From Micrococcus flavus (GTDB taxonomy: Bacteria; Actinomycetota; Actinomycetes; Actinomycetales; Micrococcaceae): 64,000 bases of DNA. A program made the translations under genes and the position numbers. Shown piece after piece: positions 44,053 to 53,524 of this stretch (the first letter of the stretch is position 1; every line of letters starts with the position of its first letter). The notes beneath the pieces were generated by a model. That model searched no databases. It was not told the DNA's origin and saw only the letters and a list, made by a program, of their open reading frames with translations. The stretch lies in the NCBI RefSeq assembly GCF_014204815.1, contig NZ_JACHMC010000001.1:2108001-2172000 (forward strand), read 5' to 3'.

Positions 44053-44200
44053 CCCCCGGCCGCCCCTGCGTGACGCCGGGTGTCGTCCGCGACTCCGCCC
44101 CCGCCGCGCCCGGGCCGGAGAATGGGCTGCAGACGACGGCGGCCCCGCGCCCGCGCGCCCCGCCGCCCCCGCTCCGCCGGCCCCCACCGAAAGGACCCCC

Positions 44201-45565
44201 GTGGCTGACCACGAGTTCGGCTTCCGCACGAAGGCCCTCCATGCGGGCGCCGTGCCGGACGCCGTGCACGGCTCCCGCGCCGTGCCGATCCACCAGACCA
44301 GCTCGTTCGTGTTCGAGTCGGCGGACGACGCGGCCAACCTCTTCGCGCTGCAGAAGTACGGCAACATCTACAGCCGCATCGGCAACCCCACGGTGGCGGC
44401 CTTCGAGGAGCGGATCGCCACGCTCGAGGGCGGCATCGGCGCGGTGGCCACCGCCTCCGGCATGGCCGCGGAGTTCATCACCTTCGCGGCCCTGTGCCAG
44501 GCGGGGGACCACATCGTGGCCTCGGCCAAGCTCTACGGCGGCACCATCACCCAGCTGGACGTGTCCCTGCGCCGGTTCGGCGTGGAGACGACGTTCGTGG
44601 ACTCCACGGAGGCGGCCGACTTCGAGGCGGCGATCCGGGAGGACACCAAGGCCGTCTACACGGAGATCGTGGCCAACCCCTCCGGCGACGTCGTGGACCT
44701 GCCGGGCCTGGCCGACGTCGCGCACCGCCACGGGATCCCGCTCGTGGTGGACGCCACGCTGACGCCGCCGTACCTGATCCGGCCCATCGAGCACGGCGCC
44801 GACATCGTGATCCACTCGGCCACGAAGTTCCTCGGCGGGCACGGCACCACGCTCGGCGGCGTGGTGGTGGAGTCCGGCCGCTTCCCGTGGGACAACGGGA
44901 GGTTCCCGTCCATGACGGAGCCGGTACCCTCCTACGGCGGCGTGTCCTGGTGGGGCAACTTCGGCGAGTACGGCTTCCTCACCAAGCTGCGCTCCGAGCA
45001 GCTGCGCGACTTCGGCCCCTCCCTGGCCCCGCAGTCGGCGTTCCAGCTGATGATCGGCGTCGAGACGCTGGCCCAGCGCATGGACGCCCACCTGGCCAAC
45101 GCCCAGGCCGTCGCCGAGTGGCTCGACGCCGACCCGCGCGTGTCCTGGGTGTCCTACGCGGGCCTGCCGCACCACCCGCACCACGCCCGCGCGCAGGAGC
45201 TGCTGCCCCTCGGCGTCGGCTCGGTGTTCAGCTTCGGCGTGGCCCCCGGTGAGGACGGCGACGGGCGCGCCGCCGGCGGGCGCTTCATCGGCGCGCTGCG
45301 GCTGGCCAGCCACCTGGCCAACATCGGGGACGCGAAGACCCTCGTGCTGCACCCCGCCTCCACGACCCACCAGCAGCTCACCGCGGAGCAGCTCGTGGCC
45401 GGCGGCGTGCCGGAGGACCTGATCCGCATCTCGGTGGGCATCGAGGACGTCGCGGACATCCTGTGGGACCTGGACCAGGCCCTCACCGCAGCCACGGGAC
45501 GCACCCGCGAGAGCGCCCCCGCCCCCACCGACGACGCCGCCCCCGCGAAGGAGGACCCGCGATGA
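44201..45565 (+). CDS. metY: O-acetylhomoserine sulfhydrylase / aminocarboxypropyltransferase
   Basis: 454-aa PLP enzyme making homocysteine from O-acetylhomoserine and sulfide. FRTKALHAGAVPD at the start, ATASGMAAEF, VDATLTPPYLIRPIEHGADI, PLP-binding Lys in HSATKFLGGHG (about 208), and long family-typical C-terminus (LASHLANIGDAKTLVLHPAST). GTG start after AAAGGA. It overlaps the CoA-binding protein gene by 4 bp. A -10-like GAGAAT lies at 44118. No SAM riboswitch is visible upstream, unlike the other methionine-linked operons here. Confidence 0.95.
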   Translation: MADHEFGFRTKALHAGAVPDAVHGSRAVPIHQTSSFVFESADDAANLFALQKYGNIYSRIGNPTVAAFEERIATLEGGIGAVATASGMAAEFITFAALCQAGDHIVASAKLYGGTITQLDVSLRRFGVETTFVDSTEAADFEAAIREDTKAVYTEIVANPSGDVVDLPGLADVAHRHGIPLVVDATLTPPYLIRPIEHGADIVIHSATKFLGGHGTTLGGVVVESGRFPWDNGRFPSMTEPVPSYGGVSWWGNFGEYGFLTKLRSEQLRDFGPSLAPQSAFQLMIGVETLAQRMDAHLANAQAVAEWLDADPRVSWVSYAGLPHHPHHARAQELLPLGVGSVFSFGVAPGEDGDGRAAGGRFIGALRLASHLANIGDAKTLVLHPASTTHQQLTAEQLVAGGVPEDLIRISVGIEDVADILWDLDQALTAATGRTRESAPAPTDDAAPAKEDPR

Positions 45566-46077
45566 GCACCCCTCTGCCCGAGCGCGCCTGGACCGGCCCG
45601 TCCGCCCCCGAGCGCCTGGCGCTGCTGCGCCGCACGCGCTCCATCGCGATCGTGGGCGCCTCGGACAAGCCGGAGCGCGCGTCCTACTTCGTGGCGACCT
45701 ACCTGCTGAGCTCCACCACGTTCGACGTGTACTTCGTGAACCCCGTGCTCGCGGAGGCGGGCAAGCAGATCCTGGGCCACCGCGTGTACGCCACGCTCGA
45801 GGACCTGCCCGTGGTGCCGGACCTCGTGGAGGTCTTCCGCAAGGCCGCGGACGCCCCCGGCGTGGTGGCGGACGCCCACGCGGTGGGCGCGAAGGCCGTG
45901 TGGCTGCAGCTGGGCATCTGGAACGAGGACGCCGCGGCCCTGGCCGAGTCCCACGGCATGGACGTGGTGATGGACCGCTGCGTGAAGATCGAGCATGCCC
46001 GATTCCACGGCGGCCTCAACCTGGCCGGGTTCAACACCGGCGTCATCTCCTCGAAGCGTCAGCCACTGGACCGCTGA
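45562..46077 (+). CDS. CoA-binding (YccU-like) protein
   Basis: 171 aa with a Rossmann-type CoA-binding domain: SIAIVGASDKPERASYFVATYLL, YFVNPVLAEAGKQILGHRVYATLEDLP, AVWLQLGIWNEDAAALAES and VVMDRCVKIEHARF. GAAGGAG upstream and ATGA overlap with metY, a pairing often seen in actinobacteria. Function unknown. Confidence 0.92.
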   Translation: MSTPLPERAWTGPSAPERLALLRRTRSIAIVGASDKPERASYFVATYLLSSTTFDVYFVNPVLAEAGKQILGHRVYATLEDLPVVPDLVEVFRKAADAPGVVADAHAVGAKAVWLQLGIWNEDAAALAESHGMDVVMDRCVKIEHARFHGGLNLAGFNTGVISSKRQPLDR

Positions 46078-46145
46078 GCCTCTGCTCCGCCGACCCTCGC
46101 AGGCGTCGACTTGGCGACCGGTCGGCGGTGCGGTGGGATGGACCC

Positions 46146-47144
46146 ATGAGCTCCGATCTCCCCTCCTCCCCTGTCAGCGGCTGGTCCGGCCGTGTGGACG
46201 GCACCGCGCCCGAGCACCTGCGCTGGCATCAGGCGGTCCGCCCGGCCGACGACAACGCCGCCACCACCGACGACGCTCCCGGGCGCTCCACCGCGCTGGT
46301 CGGCTTCGCCTCCGACGAGGGCGTGCGCCGCAACCACGGCCGCGTCGGCGCCTCCGAGGGTCCGGCCGCGCTGCGCGCCGCCCTGTCCTCCCTTGCGGTG
46401 CTCGAGGGGACGGGCGCGCTCGTGGACGCGGGCGACGTCGTCGTGGAGATGGGCTCCGAGGACGCCCCCGGCGACCTCGAGGGCGGCCAGGAGGAGCTCG
46501 CCGGCCGGATCGCCGGGCTGCTGGACGCGCACACGCTGACGGTGGTGCTCGGAGGCGGCCACGAGACGGCCTACGCCTCCGCCACGGGCCTGGTGCGCTC
46601 GGGCCGCGTGGCCGCGGGCACCCGCGTAGGCATCCTCAACCTGGACGCGCACTTCGACCTGCGGGAGGCGCCCCGGCCGAGCTCCGGCACCCCGTTCCTC
46701 CAGGCCCTGCGCGACGCCGACGCAGCCGAGCACGAGATCGCCTACGCGATCGTGGGCATCAGCGAGGCGAACAACACCCGCGTCCTGTTCGACACGGCCC
46801 GCGAGCGCGGCGTCACCTGGCTCACGGACGAGCAGTCGCAGACCGCCGACGTCACCGGCGTCCGCCGCTTCGTGCGCGCGTTCATCGACGCCGTGGACGT
46901 CCTCTACCTGACGATCGACCTGGACGTGCTGCCGGCCGCCGTCGCGCCGGGCGTGAGCGCCCCGGCCGGCTTCGGCGTGCCGTACGAGGTGATCCACGCG
47001 TGCGCGGCCGAGGCCACGGAGTCCGGCAAGCTGGCCCTGGCCGACGTCGTGGAGCTCAACCCGTCCCTCGACGTGGACGGGCGCACCGCGAAGTCCGCGG
47101 CCCGGCTGATCCACACGATCGTCTCGCGGCACCGCCGCGGCTGA
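46146..47144 (+). CDS. hutG: Formimidoylglutamase (arginase family)
   Basis: 332 aa. Hydrolyses N-formimidoyl-L-glutamate to glutamate and formamide in histidine breakdown. Mn-binding motifs GGGHETAYA, ILNLDAHFDLR and TIDLDVLPAAVAPG. The arginase-family assignment to HutG is supported by the hutHIU genes 11 kb away on the opposite strand. It converges on the GntR gene with 5 bp between stops. Confidence 0.9.
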   Translation: MSSDLPSSPVSGWSGRVDGTAPEHLRWHQAVRPADDNAATTDDAPGRSTALVGFASDEGVRRNHGRVGASEGPAALRAALSSLAVLEGTGALVDAGDVVVEMGSEDAPGDLEGGQEELAGRIAGLLDAHTLTVVLGGGHETAYASATGLVRSGRVAAGTRVGILNLDAHFDLREAPRPSSGTPFLQALRDADAAEHEIAYAIVGISEANNTRVLFDTARERGVTWLTDEQSQTADVTGVRRFVRAFIDAVDVLYLTIDLDVLPAAVAPGVSAPAGFGVPYEVIHACAAEATESGKLALADVVELNPSLDVDGRTAKSAARLIHTIVSRHRRG

Positions 47145-47149
47145 CGCCG

Positions 47150-47818
47150 TCAGACGCGCGGGGAGGGCGGCAGGAACCGGGCCTGCTCCGCCCTCCGCCG
47201 CGCCCAGTCCAGGGCGGAGTCGGCCAGGTGGTCGTGCAGGAGGAGGATCGCCTCCCGCGCTCCGGCCGCGTCCTGACGCACGACGGCCCCGAGAGCGGGC
47301 GTGTAGAGGGACCGGCCGATCTCCACCTCGTCCTGCCGGTCCCGAGTGGTGGCCAGCCAGAAGCGGCGGGAGAGGCCCTGGAGCGGCTGGAGGGCGTCGG
47401 CCAGGTGGTCGTTGTTCGCCAGCCCGCGGATCAGCTCGTGGGAGCGGGCGAGGGCGCTCAGGTAGTCCTCGTGGTCCCGCACGTCCGCCAGGGCCCGCAT
47501 GTGCTCGCCCACGGCCGCCAGCTGCCGCGCGTCGGCCCGGACGGCGGCGAGCTCCACGGCGAGGACCTCGAGGGGGCGTCGCACCTCGAGCCGGGCCAGC
47601 TGGTCGTCCAGGGAGATCGGGGGGACCCGCAGGCCGCGGCCCGTGCCCGCCTCGAGCCAGCGCTCGCGCAGCAGACGCTGGAGCGCCTCGCGCAGCGGGG
47701 TGCGGCCCGTGTCCGCGGCGGCCATGAGGGAGGCCTCGGTCAGCACGGCCCCCGGGTCGAGGTCTCCGCGCTCGATCATCGTGGCGATGCGGACGTAGGC
47801 GGAGGCGGCCATGCTCAT
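47150..47818 (-). CDS. GntR family transcriptional regulator (FCD type)
   Basis: 222 aa. Winged helix N-terminus (YVRIATMIERGDLDPGAVLTEASLMAAADTGRTPLREALQRL) and an all-helical FCD ligand domain (about 85-215). Starts at ATG 47818 (GGGAG upstream) or 47812. Divergent from the flavin reductase/MFS pair, which it probably controls; convergent with hutG. Confidence 0.9.
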   Translation of the reverse strand: MSMAASAYVRIATMIERGDLDPGAVLTEASLMAAADTGRTPLREALQRLLRERWLEAGTGRGLRVPPISLDDQLARLEVRRPLEVLAVELAAVRADARQLAAVGEHMRALADVRDHEDYLSALARSHELIRGLANNDHLADALQPLQGLSRRFWLATTRDRQDEVEIGRSLYTPALGAVVRQDAAGAREAILLLHDHLADSALDWARRRAEQARFLPPSPRV

Positions 47819-47925
47819 GCTCCCAGAGTAGACATCGGGGGACCGCCCGCCGGACGGTTGATATATCCGAGGTATGCACTCTAGTGTGTGATGCGCCACA
47901 TCCGCGTCCCTTCCCTGGAGGACCC
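47819..47925. promoter_or_regulatory. Divergent promoter/operator region
   Basis: A 107-bp gap with an AT-rich core (TTGATATATCC near 47857-47867, TATGCACTCTAGTGTGTGATG near 47873) that stands out in this GC-rich DNA. It is the expected site for GntR binding and for the promoters of both flanking transcripts. No exact operator consensus is claimed. Confidence 0.5.
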
Positions 47926-48588
47926 ATGAAGTACCGCCCGCAGCACGAGGCCAACCCCCTGCCCTTCTCCCCCTTCAAGAGCTCCACCGTGCCGCGGCCC
48001 ATCGGCTGGCTGTCCTCCGTGAGCACGGACGGCATGGAGAACATCGCCCCCTACAGCCAGTGGCAGAACCTCACCTTCGACCCGCCCATGGTGATGTTCT
48101 CCGCGAACCAGTACCCGGACGGACGCCGCAAGGACACCGTCCTCAACGCGGAGCAGACCGGCTGGTTCGTGTGGAACATGGCCACCTACGACCTGCGCGA
48201 GGCCGTCAACGTCTCCGCCATGGCCCTGGAGCCGGGCGAGAGCGAGTGGGACCGCATCGCCGAGCACGGCGTCACCAAGGTCTACGCGGACAACCACCCC
48301 ATCCCCATGGTCGCCGAGTCCCCCGTGCGCTTCGAGTGTCGCTACCACTCGACGCACCGCATCAAGGGCGACTCGAACGTCGGCACCATCGACGTGGTCT
48401 TCGCCCACGTGGACACCATCCACATCGACGACGACGTCATCACCGCCGACGGCCGCATCGACATCCCGCGCATCCAGCCGATCGCCCGCCTGGGCTACTT
48501 CGACTACACCGTGGTGCGGGAGACCTTCGAGATGCGGGTTCCCGGCGCCGACGGCGATGCCCAGGCCGGCCTCGAGGGGCGGTCATGA
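47926..48588 (+). CDS. Flavin reductase-like domain protein (FMN-binding split barrel)
   Basis: 220 aa: STVPRPIGWLSSVSTDGMENIAPYSQWQNLTFDPPMVMFS is typical of the flavin-reductase-like family, followed by KDTVLNAEQTGWFVWNM. TGGAGG before the ATG at 47926. ATGA overlap with the MFS gene. Could be a flavin reductase or an FMN-dependent enzyme of a catabolic pathway; the MFS partner favours the latter. Confidence 0.85.
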   Translation: MKYRPQHEANPLPFSPFKSSTVPRPIGWLSSVSTDGMENIAPYSQWQNLTFDPPMVMFSANQYPDGRRKDTVLNAEQTGWFVWNMATYDLREAVNVSAMALEPGESEWDRIAEHGVTKVYADNHPIPMVAESPVRFECRYHSTHRIKGDSNVGTIDVVFAHVDTIHIDDDVITADGRIDIPRIQPIARLGYFDYTVVRETFEMRVPGADGDAQAGLEGRS

Positions 48589-49946
48589 ATCCCCCTCGTA
48601 CGCGGGCCACCGCTCCTATGGAGAACACGCAGGCGGGCAGCAAGCGCCCCCACCGCCGCGTGAAGGACATGATCGCGGTCAACTTCGGCAACGCCCTCGA
48701 GTGGTACGACTGGAACGTCTACACGATCTTCGCCCCCGTCTTCGCAGCGCAGATCTTCCGCTCCGGCGACCCCACGTCTGACCTGCTGGCGACGCTGGCC
48801 GTCTTCGCGGTGGGCTTCGTCGCCCGCCCCGTCGGCGGCTTCCTCTTCGGCGCCTACGCGGACCGCGTGGGCCGCAAGAAGAGCCTCTTCGTCGCGATGC
48901 TCATCACGGCCGGCGGCAGCCTCATGATCGCACTGACCCCCACCTTCGAGACCGCCGGCGTCCTCGCTGCCGTCATGCTCGTGACGGCCCGCCTGGTGCA
49001 GGGCCTGGCCCACGGCGGTGAGATGGGCACCGCCGTCACATACCTCGTGGAGCGGGCTCCGGACGGTCGTCGCGCGCTGTTCGGCGCGACCTCATGGGTG
49101 TCCGTCATCCTGGGCACGATGATCGCCACCCTGGTCGGGCTGGGGATCAACGCCATGCTGACTCCGGAGCAGGTAGCGGCCTGGGGCTGGCGCCTGGCGT
49201 TTGGCCTCGGCGGCGTCTTGGGCCTCTACGCCCTCTACCTGCGTCGCAGCATCGCGGAGTCGGAGACCTTCACCCAGTCGCTGCCCCAGGTCTCGGGCGG
49301 CGGCGACACGCCTGCTGCCACGGTCCGTGAGGACGTGGACCGGACATCGCGCCGCTTCGGCGCGCGTTCCGTCTGGGCAGGGCTGGCGGTCATCTTCGCC
49401 GTGTCCGCGGGCGGGTCGCTCATGTTCTACACCTGGCTGATCTACCTGCCGACATACGCGCAGGTGAACCACGGCATGAGCCCCCAGCAGACGTTGGGCG
49501 CGTCCCTGGTGGCCCAGCTGGTGTTCCTCGCCGCGATCATCGGTGCCGGTCTGCTCGGTGACCGGGTCGGACGCAAGCCGATGGTGATCGTCTTCGGTGC
49601 GGCGTTCGTGGTGCTGCCCTTCGTGCTATTCCGTCTCCTCGACGGCGGCGTCGCGTCGTTCCTGCTGGTGCAGATCGTCGCGCTGGTCGCTATCGCCGCC
49701 CTGTTCGGCGTCAACGGCGCGGTGTGGTCCGAGGTGCTCCCGGTCCGCGTGCGAGCCAAGGGCGTCGCGGCCACGCTGTCCCTGGCGACGGCGGTGTTCG
49801 GCGGCACCGCCCCGTACGTGATCACCTGGCTCGCGCAGCGGGACCTGAGCCACGTGTTCTCCTGGTACCTCGCGGCGATCGCCGCGGTCACCCTGGCCGC
49901 GGGGCTGCTCATGCGGGAGACCCGACACGCGGATCTCACCCTCTGA
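48585..49946 (+). CDS. MFS transporter, metabolite:H+ symporter (MHS) type
   Basis: 453 aa, 12 spans. NFGNALEWYDWNVYTIFAPVF, RPVGGFLFGAYADRVGRKKSLF and LGDRVGRKPMVI are MHS signatures. Start ATG 48585 overlaps the reductase stop; a second in-frame ATG lies at 48618. Likely imports the compound sensed by the divergent GntR protein. Confidence 0.92.
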   Translation: MNPPRTRATAPMENTQAGSKRPHRRVKDMIAVNFGNALEWYDWNVYTIFAPVFAAQIFRSGDPTSDLLATLAVFAVGFVARPVGGFLFGAYADRVGRKKSLFVAMLITAGGSLMIALTPTFETAGVLAAVMLVTARLVQGLAHGGEMGTAVTYLVERAPDGRRALFGATSWVSVILGTMIATLVGLGINAMLTPEQVAAWGWRLAFGLGGVLGLYALYLRRSIAESETFTQSLPQVSGGGDTPAATVREDVDRTSRRFGARSVWAGLAVIFAVSAGGSLMFYTWLIYLPTYAQVNHGMSPQQTLGASLVAQLVFLAAIIGAGLLGDRVGRKPMVIVFGAAFVVLPFVLFRLLDGGVASFLLVQIVALVAIAALFGVNGAVWSEVLPVRVRAKGVAATLSLATAVFGGTAPYVITWLAQRDLSHVFSWYLAAIAAVTLAAGLLMRETRHADLTL

Positions 49947-50034
49947 CGCACCACGGCGATCGTCGCCTGAGCGAGCGGGGCTGAATCGCTGGTGAAGCCG
50001 TGGGGGCAAGGTCACGTCCGCACGGCCTCACCGA

Positions 50035-53000
50035 TCAGGCGACGACGTCCTCCTCGCCGGGCTCCCGCGGAAGCCCGTCCACCATCGCCGCCTGACGCAC
50101 CCGTTCCAGGCGGTCCCGCAGGGCGAAGACCTGGGCCTCCTCGAAGAGTCCGAGGGGGCCGTCAGCGACGTCATCCGTATAGGGGGACTCGAAGAGCCGC
50201 CCGGCGTCCATCACCCCGTTGGCGGTCAGCTCCTCCACCACGTGGCCGAGGAAGCGAATTTGCGTCTGCGTGAGGGTCTGTCCCTGGTGGAAGTCGGCGA
50301 CGACGCCCTGTGCGGCGCTCCGGTCCAGGCCCACCAGCTTGCGCACGAACAGGCCCAGCTGCCCCTCGGCCTCGGACTTCGCCTCCTGGAGCAGGGGGTC
50401 GTCGGCCCCGTGACGGCGGAGCAGGTCCTCCAAGGAGTCCAGGTCCAACTCGGTCAACTGTTCCCCTCGGCGCAGCTTCTGCAGGGCGAGCGTGTCCTCG
50501 TCCTGGCGCAGCGGCTCCGTGACCTTCGCCCAGAACCGTGCGACGTCCACGCCGGGCGTCACCGTCTGGATTTCCACGTGCTCCATGTCCGTGAGCGTGT
50601 CAGCGAAGTCCGTGTACACGCGGGAGCGCCGCGTCTTCTCGATGAACTGGATGAGTCCGCGCAGCTTCTTCCGGGCGTGTTCGAGCATGCCCAGGGTGAC
50701 GTCCTCCCACCATTCGTCACCGGCCACCGCCTCCAGGAGCACGAGCTGTTCCCGCACCGAGGGGATCGCGTCCTTGGAGAGCAGGTTCTCGGCCAGGGAC
50801 TGCACGGTGGACCGGATGCGTTCGGCCGTGCCCGCGTCGCCCGTCAGCTGTGCGAGCTGGCGGCGCACGATCAGCAGGTCGAAGCGTTTGGCGTCCACGT
50901 CCTCCCCCGGAAGCCCGGTCACCAGTCCGGCCAGGCTGCGGACCCGTTCCGCCTTCTGCCTGCTCAGCCGGGTCCAGGCGTCGTCCTGCTGGAACTCCTC
51001 GAGCTCGCGACGGTGGGGACGCACGAGCACGTTGGCGAGCGTCAGGCGGTGGACGGCGTCGCGGAGCTCGTCTGCGGCCGCCTTCCGCACCGGGTGGCCT
51101 TCCTGCGCGGCATCGTCGCCCGTCTCCGCGCCGGCGCTCCCCTCGTCGAGGGCGACGACGAGCTCGAGGCGGTCCTCGAAGAGCCGCTGGCTGAGGGACT
51201 TCTGCGTGGAGCCGGCGGACTCGGGAAGGTCTTGGTTGAAGAACTCGAGGTTCTGGCAGACGTCGAAGACGAGGAAGTCCTCCTTGTCCCTCCCCGGCCC
51301 GTACAGATCCGGGCGCAGGCGGGTGCCGCGGCCGATCATCTGCCAGAACTTGGTCTTCGAGCGCAGAAGCTTGAAGAACACAAGGTTCACCACATCGGGT
51401 ACGTCCACGCCGGTGTCCAGCATGTCCACGCTGATGGCGATGTGCGGCGCCTTGCCCGGGGTTCTGAACTCGTCGATCAGGGTCTCGGCGTACCGGCTGC
51501 CGTGGGTGACGACCTGGGCGTGCGTGCCGCCGAGCTCGGGCCACTGGGCGTCGAAGCGCTCCTTGATGAAGTCCGCGTGGGCCTGGTTCTTGGCGAAGAC
51601 GATGGTCTTGCCGATCCGCTCGCCGTCGGCCACCTTGTGGCCGTGCTCCATGAGCACGCCGAGGACCTGGTCCACGGTGTCCGCGTTGAAGAGGAAGCGG
51701 TTGATCTCCTCGCTGGTCACCTCCTCGGGCGCGCCCTCCTCCCCCCAGTCCAGGGCGTCCCACGCCTCCTGCTCCTCGTCTGGGAGGTCGTCGTACCGGA
51801 TGCCCTCGCGGAGGAAGCCCGTGCCCACGGAGACGCCGCGCGGGGGCACCAGGTACCCGTCCGCCACGGCCTCCTCGAGGCTGTAGGCGTCCGTGGGGAC
51901 GCCCGCCTCCAGTCCGAAGAGCGCGTAGGTGTTCCGGTCGATCTCGTCCTTGGGCGTGGCGGTGAGGCCGACGAGGAGGGCGTCGAAGTGGCGGAAGATC
52001 TCGCCGTACTTCGCGTAGACGGAGCGGTGTGCCTCGTCCACGATCACCAGGTCGAAGTAGCCGGGGCCGAAGCGAGCGCCCTCCCGGTTCGATTCCTGGA
52101 TGAGGTTGAGCATGGTGGGGTACGTGGACGCGTAGACGCGGCCCTCGCCGTGGCGGTTCTTCAGGAGGTTGACGGTGGTCCCCTCGAAGCCGTTCTCCAC
52201 GAAGGCGTTGGCAGCCTGCTTCACCAGCGTGGTGCGGTCGGCGAGGAACAGGGCCCGCTTGATCCAGCCTGCACGAGCGAGCTGGTCCACCAGGGCGACG
52301 GCGGTGCGCGTCTTCCCGGTGCCCGTGGCCATGACCAGCAGCGCGGCGCGGCGTTTGTTCTCGAACGCCTCGCCGATGGCTCGGATGGCCCGCTCCTGGT
52401 AGGGGCGGCCGGCGATCTCGGCATTGACGGGGGTCTGGGAGAGCGGCCGGCGCGCGTGGCGTCGGCGGATGAGGGTCTCGAGCTGGCTGCGCGTGTAGAA
52501 GCCACGCACCTGGCGGGGCGGGTAGCCGGCGGCGTCGTCCCAGAGGTAGTGCTCCACGCCGTTGGTGTAGAAGATCACGGGGCGGCGCCCGAACCGGGAT
52601 TGGAGGGCGTCAGCGTAGCGTGCGGCCTGGTCCTGGCCGAGCTGCACGCTGGCCGTGGTCCGTTTCGCCTCGACCACGGCGAGGGGGAGGCCGTCGGCGC
52701 CCCACAGCACGTAGTCCACGTACCCGTCCCCGGTGGGGGTGGGCATGCCGGTGACGGGGAACTCGCGGTCCCGGGGTTCCGTGAGCGGCCAGCCGGCCTC
52801 GTTCAGGAGGTGATCGATGAACAGGTCCCGGGTCTGGTTCTCGGTGTAGTCACGGGGATCGACGACGGCGGCGGCCTGCGTGGCCTTCGCCTGCGCGAGA
52901 GCCTCACGGGCGGCGGCGAGCTCGGCCTCCAGATCCTGGCGCGCCTGCTCCGAGGCGGCCAGTGCCGCCGCGGCCTCGGCGTCCTTCTGCTCGAACAGGG

Positions 53001-53469
53001 CGTTGAGCCGGACCACCTCATCCAGCGAGAGGGGGGCCGCCTGGGGCGCGAGCGAGGGATCGAAGCGGGCCTGCATGTCCAGCGAGGCCGCCGCGGTGGA
53101 GTGCCGGAAGGCGGCCCACAGGAGCACGTGGTGGAGCTCCTCCAGCACGAAGGCGGCCGTGCGCGGGTCGACCTCCTTGAGCTGGTGCACGGCATCGTTG
53201 CCGCGCTGCCGGATCACGTTCAGCTTGCTCACGATCCGCGGCTCCGCCTCGCGCAGGAAGGCGTCCGCATTGATCCGGGCCGCGAGGTCGGCCTTGTACG
53301 GCTCGGGGAGGCCGCGGAGCCGGTAGATGCCCTCGACCGCCAGTTCTGCGGTGCGCCGGGCATAGAAGCAGGCCGAACGGGGATCCGTGTGCAGGTAGGA
53401 CTCGGCGCGCGAGGCGTTCTCGAAGACCTTCGGCCATACCGCGGCCAGGAAGTCGAAGTTACTGCTCAT
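50035..53469 (-). CDS. hsdR: Type I restriction enzyme, R subunit
   Basis: 1144 aa. N-terminal DUF4145-like region (YARRTAELAVEGIYRLRGLP). A PD-(D/E)XK nuclease follows with D near 251 (GYVDYVLWG) and VVEAKR near 267. The SF2 translocase has Walker A MATGTGKT (about 381), DEAH (about 477), LTATPKDE and motif VI QMIGRGTRLR. The EcoEI-type C-terminal helical domain is last. All motifs intact. Last gene of hsdM-hsdS-hsdR, 55 bp after hsdS. Confidence 0.95.
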   Translation of the reverse strand: MSSNFDFLAAVWPKVFENASRAESYLHTDPRSACFYARRTAELAVEGIYRLRGLPEPYKADLAARINADAFLREAEPRIVSKLNVIRQRGNDAVHQLKEVDPRTAAFVLEELHHVLLWAAFRHSTAAASLDMQARFDPSLAPQAAPLSLDEVVRLNALFEQKDAEAAAALAASEQARQDLEAELAAAREALAQAKATQAAAVVDPRDYTENQTRDLFIDHLLNEAGWPLTEPRDREFPVTGMPTPTGDGYVDYVLWGADGLPLAVVEAKRTTASVQLGQDQAARYADALQSRFGRRPVIFYTNGVEHYLWDDAAGYPPRQVRGFYTRSQLETLIRRRHARRPLSQTPVNAEIAGRPYQERAIRAIGEAFENKRRAALLVMATGTGKTRTAVALVDQLARAGWIKRALFLADRTTLVKQAANAFVENGFEGTTVNLLKNRHGEGRVYASTYPTMLNLIQESNREGARFGPGYFDLVIVDEAHRSVYAKYGEIFRHFDALLVGLTATPKDEIDRNTYALFGLEAGVPTDAYSLEEAVADGYLVPPRGVSVGTGFLREGIRYDDLPDEEQEAWDALDWGEEGAPEEVTSEEINRFLFNADTVDQVLGVLMEHGHKVADGERIGKTIVFAKNQAHADFIKERFDAQWPELGGTHAQVVTHGSRYAETLIDEFRTPGKAPHIAISVDMLDTGVDVPDVVNLVFFKLLRSKTKFWQMIGRGTRLRPDLYGPGRDKEDFLVFDVCQNLEFFNQDLPESAGSTQKSLSQRLFEDRLELVVALDEGSAGAETGDDAAQEGHPVRKAAADELRDAVHRLTLANVLVRPHRRELEEFQQDDAWTRLSRQKAERVRSLAGLVTGLPGEDVDAKRFDLLIVRRQLAQLTGDAGTAERIRSTVQSLAENLLSKDAIPSVREQLVLLEAVAGDEWWEDVTLGMLEHARKKLRGLIQFIEKTRRSRVYTDFADTLTDMEHVEIQTVTPGVDVARFWAKVTEPLRQDEDTLALQKLRRGEQLTELDLDSLEDLLRRHGADDPLLQEAKSEAEGQLGLFVRKLVGLDRSAAQGVVADFHQGQTLTQTQIRFLGHVVEELTANGVMDAGRLFESPYTDDVADGPLGLFEEAQVFALRDRLERVRQAAMVDGLPREPGEEDVVA

Positions 53470-53524
53470 GGCCGTGGCCCCTTCCCGTTCGTACGCCGCG
53501 TCATCTCAGGCGGTGCTCAGCTTC

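Noticed and set aside
44053-44200. A SAM riboswitch before metY
   Set aside because: No CCATCCAGAG, GCAGCAACC or GGTGCTCC elements are present in this gap.
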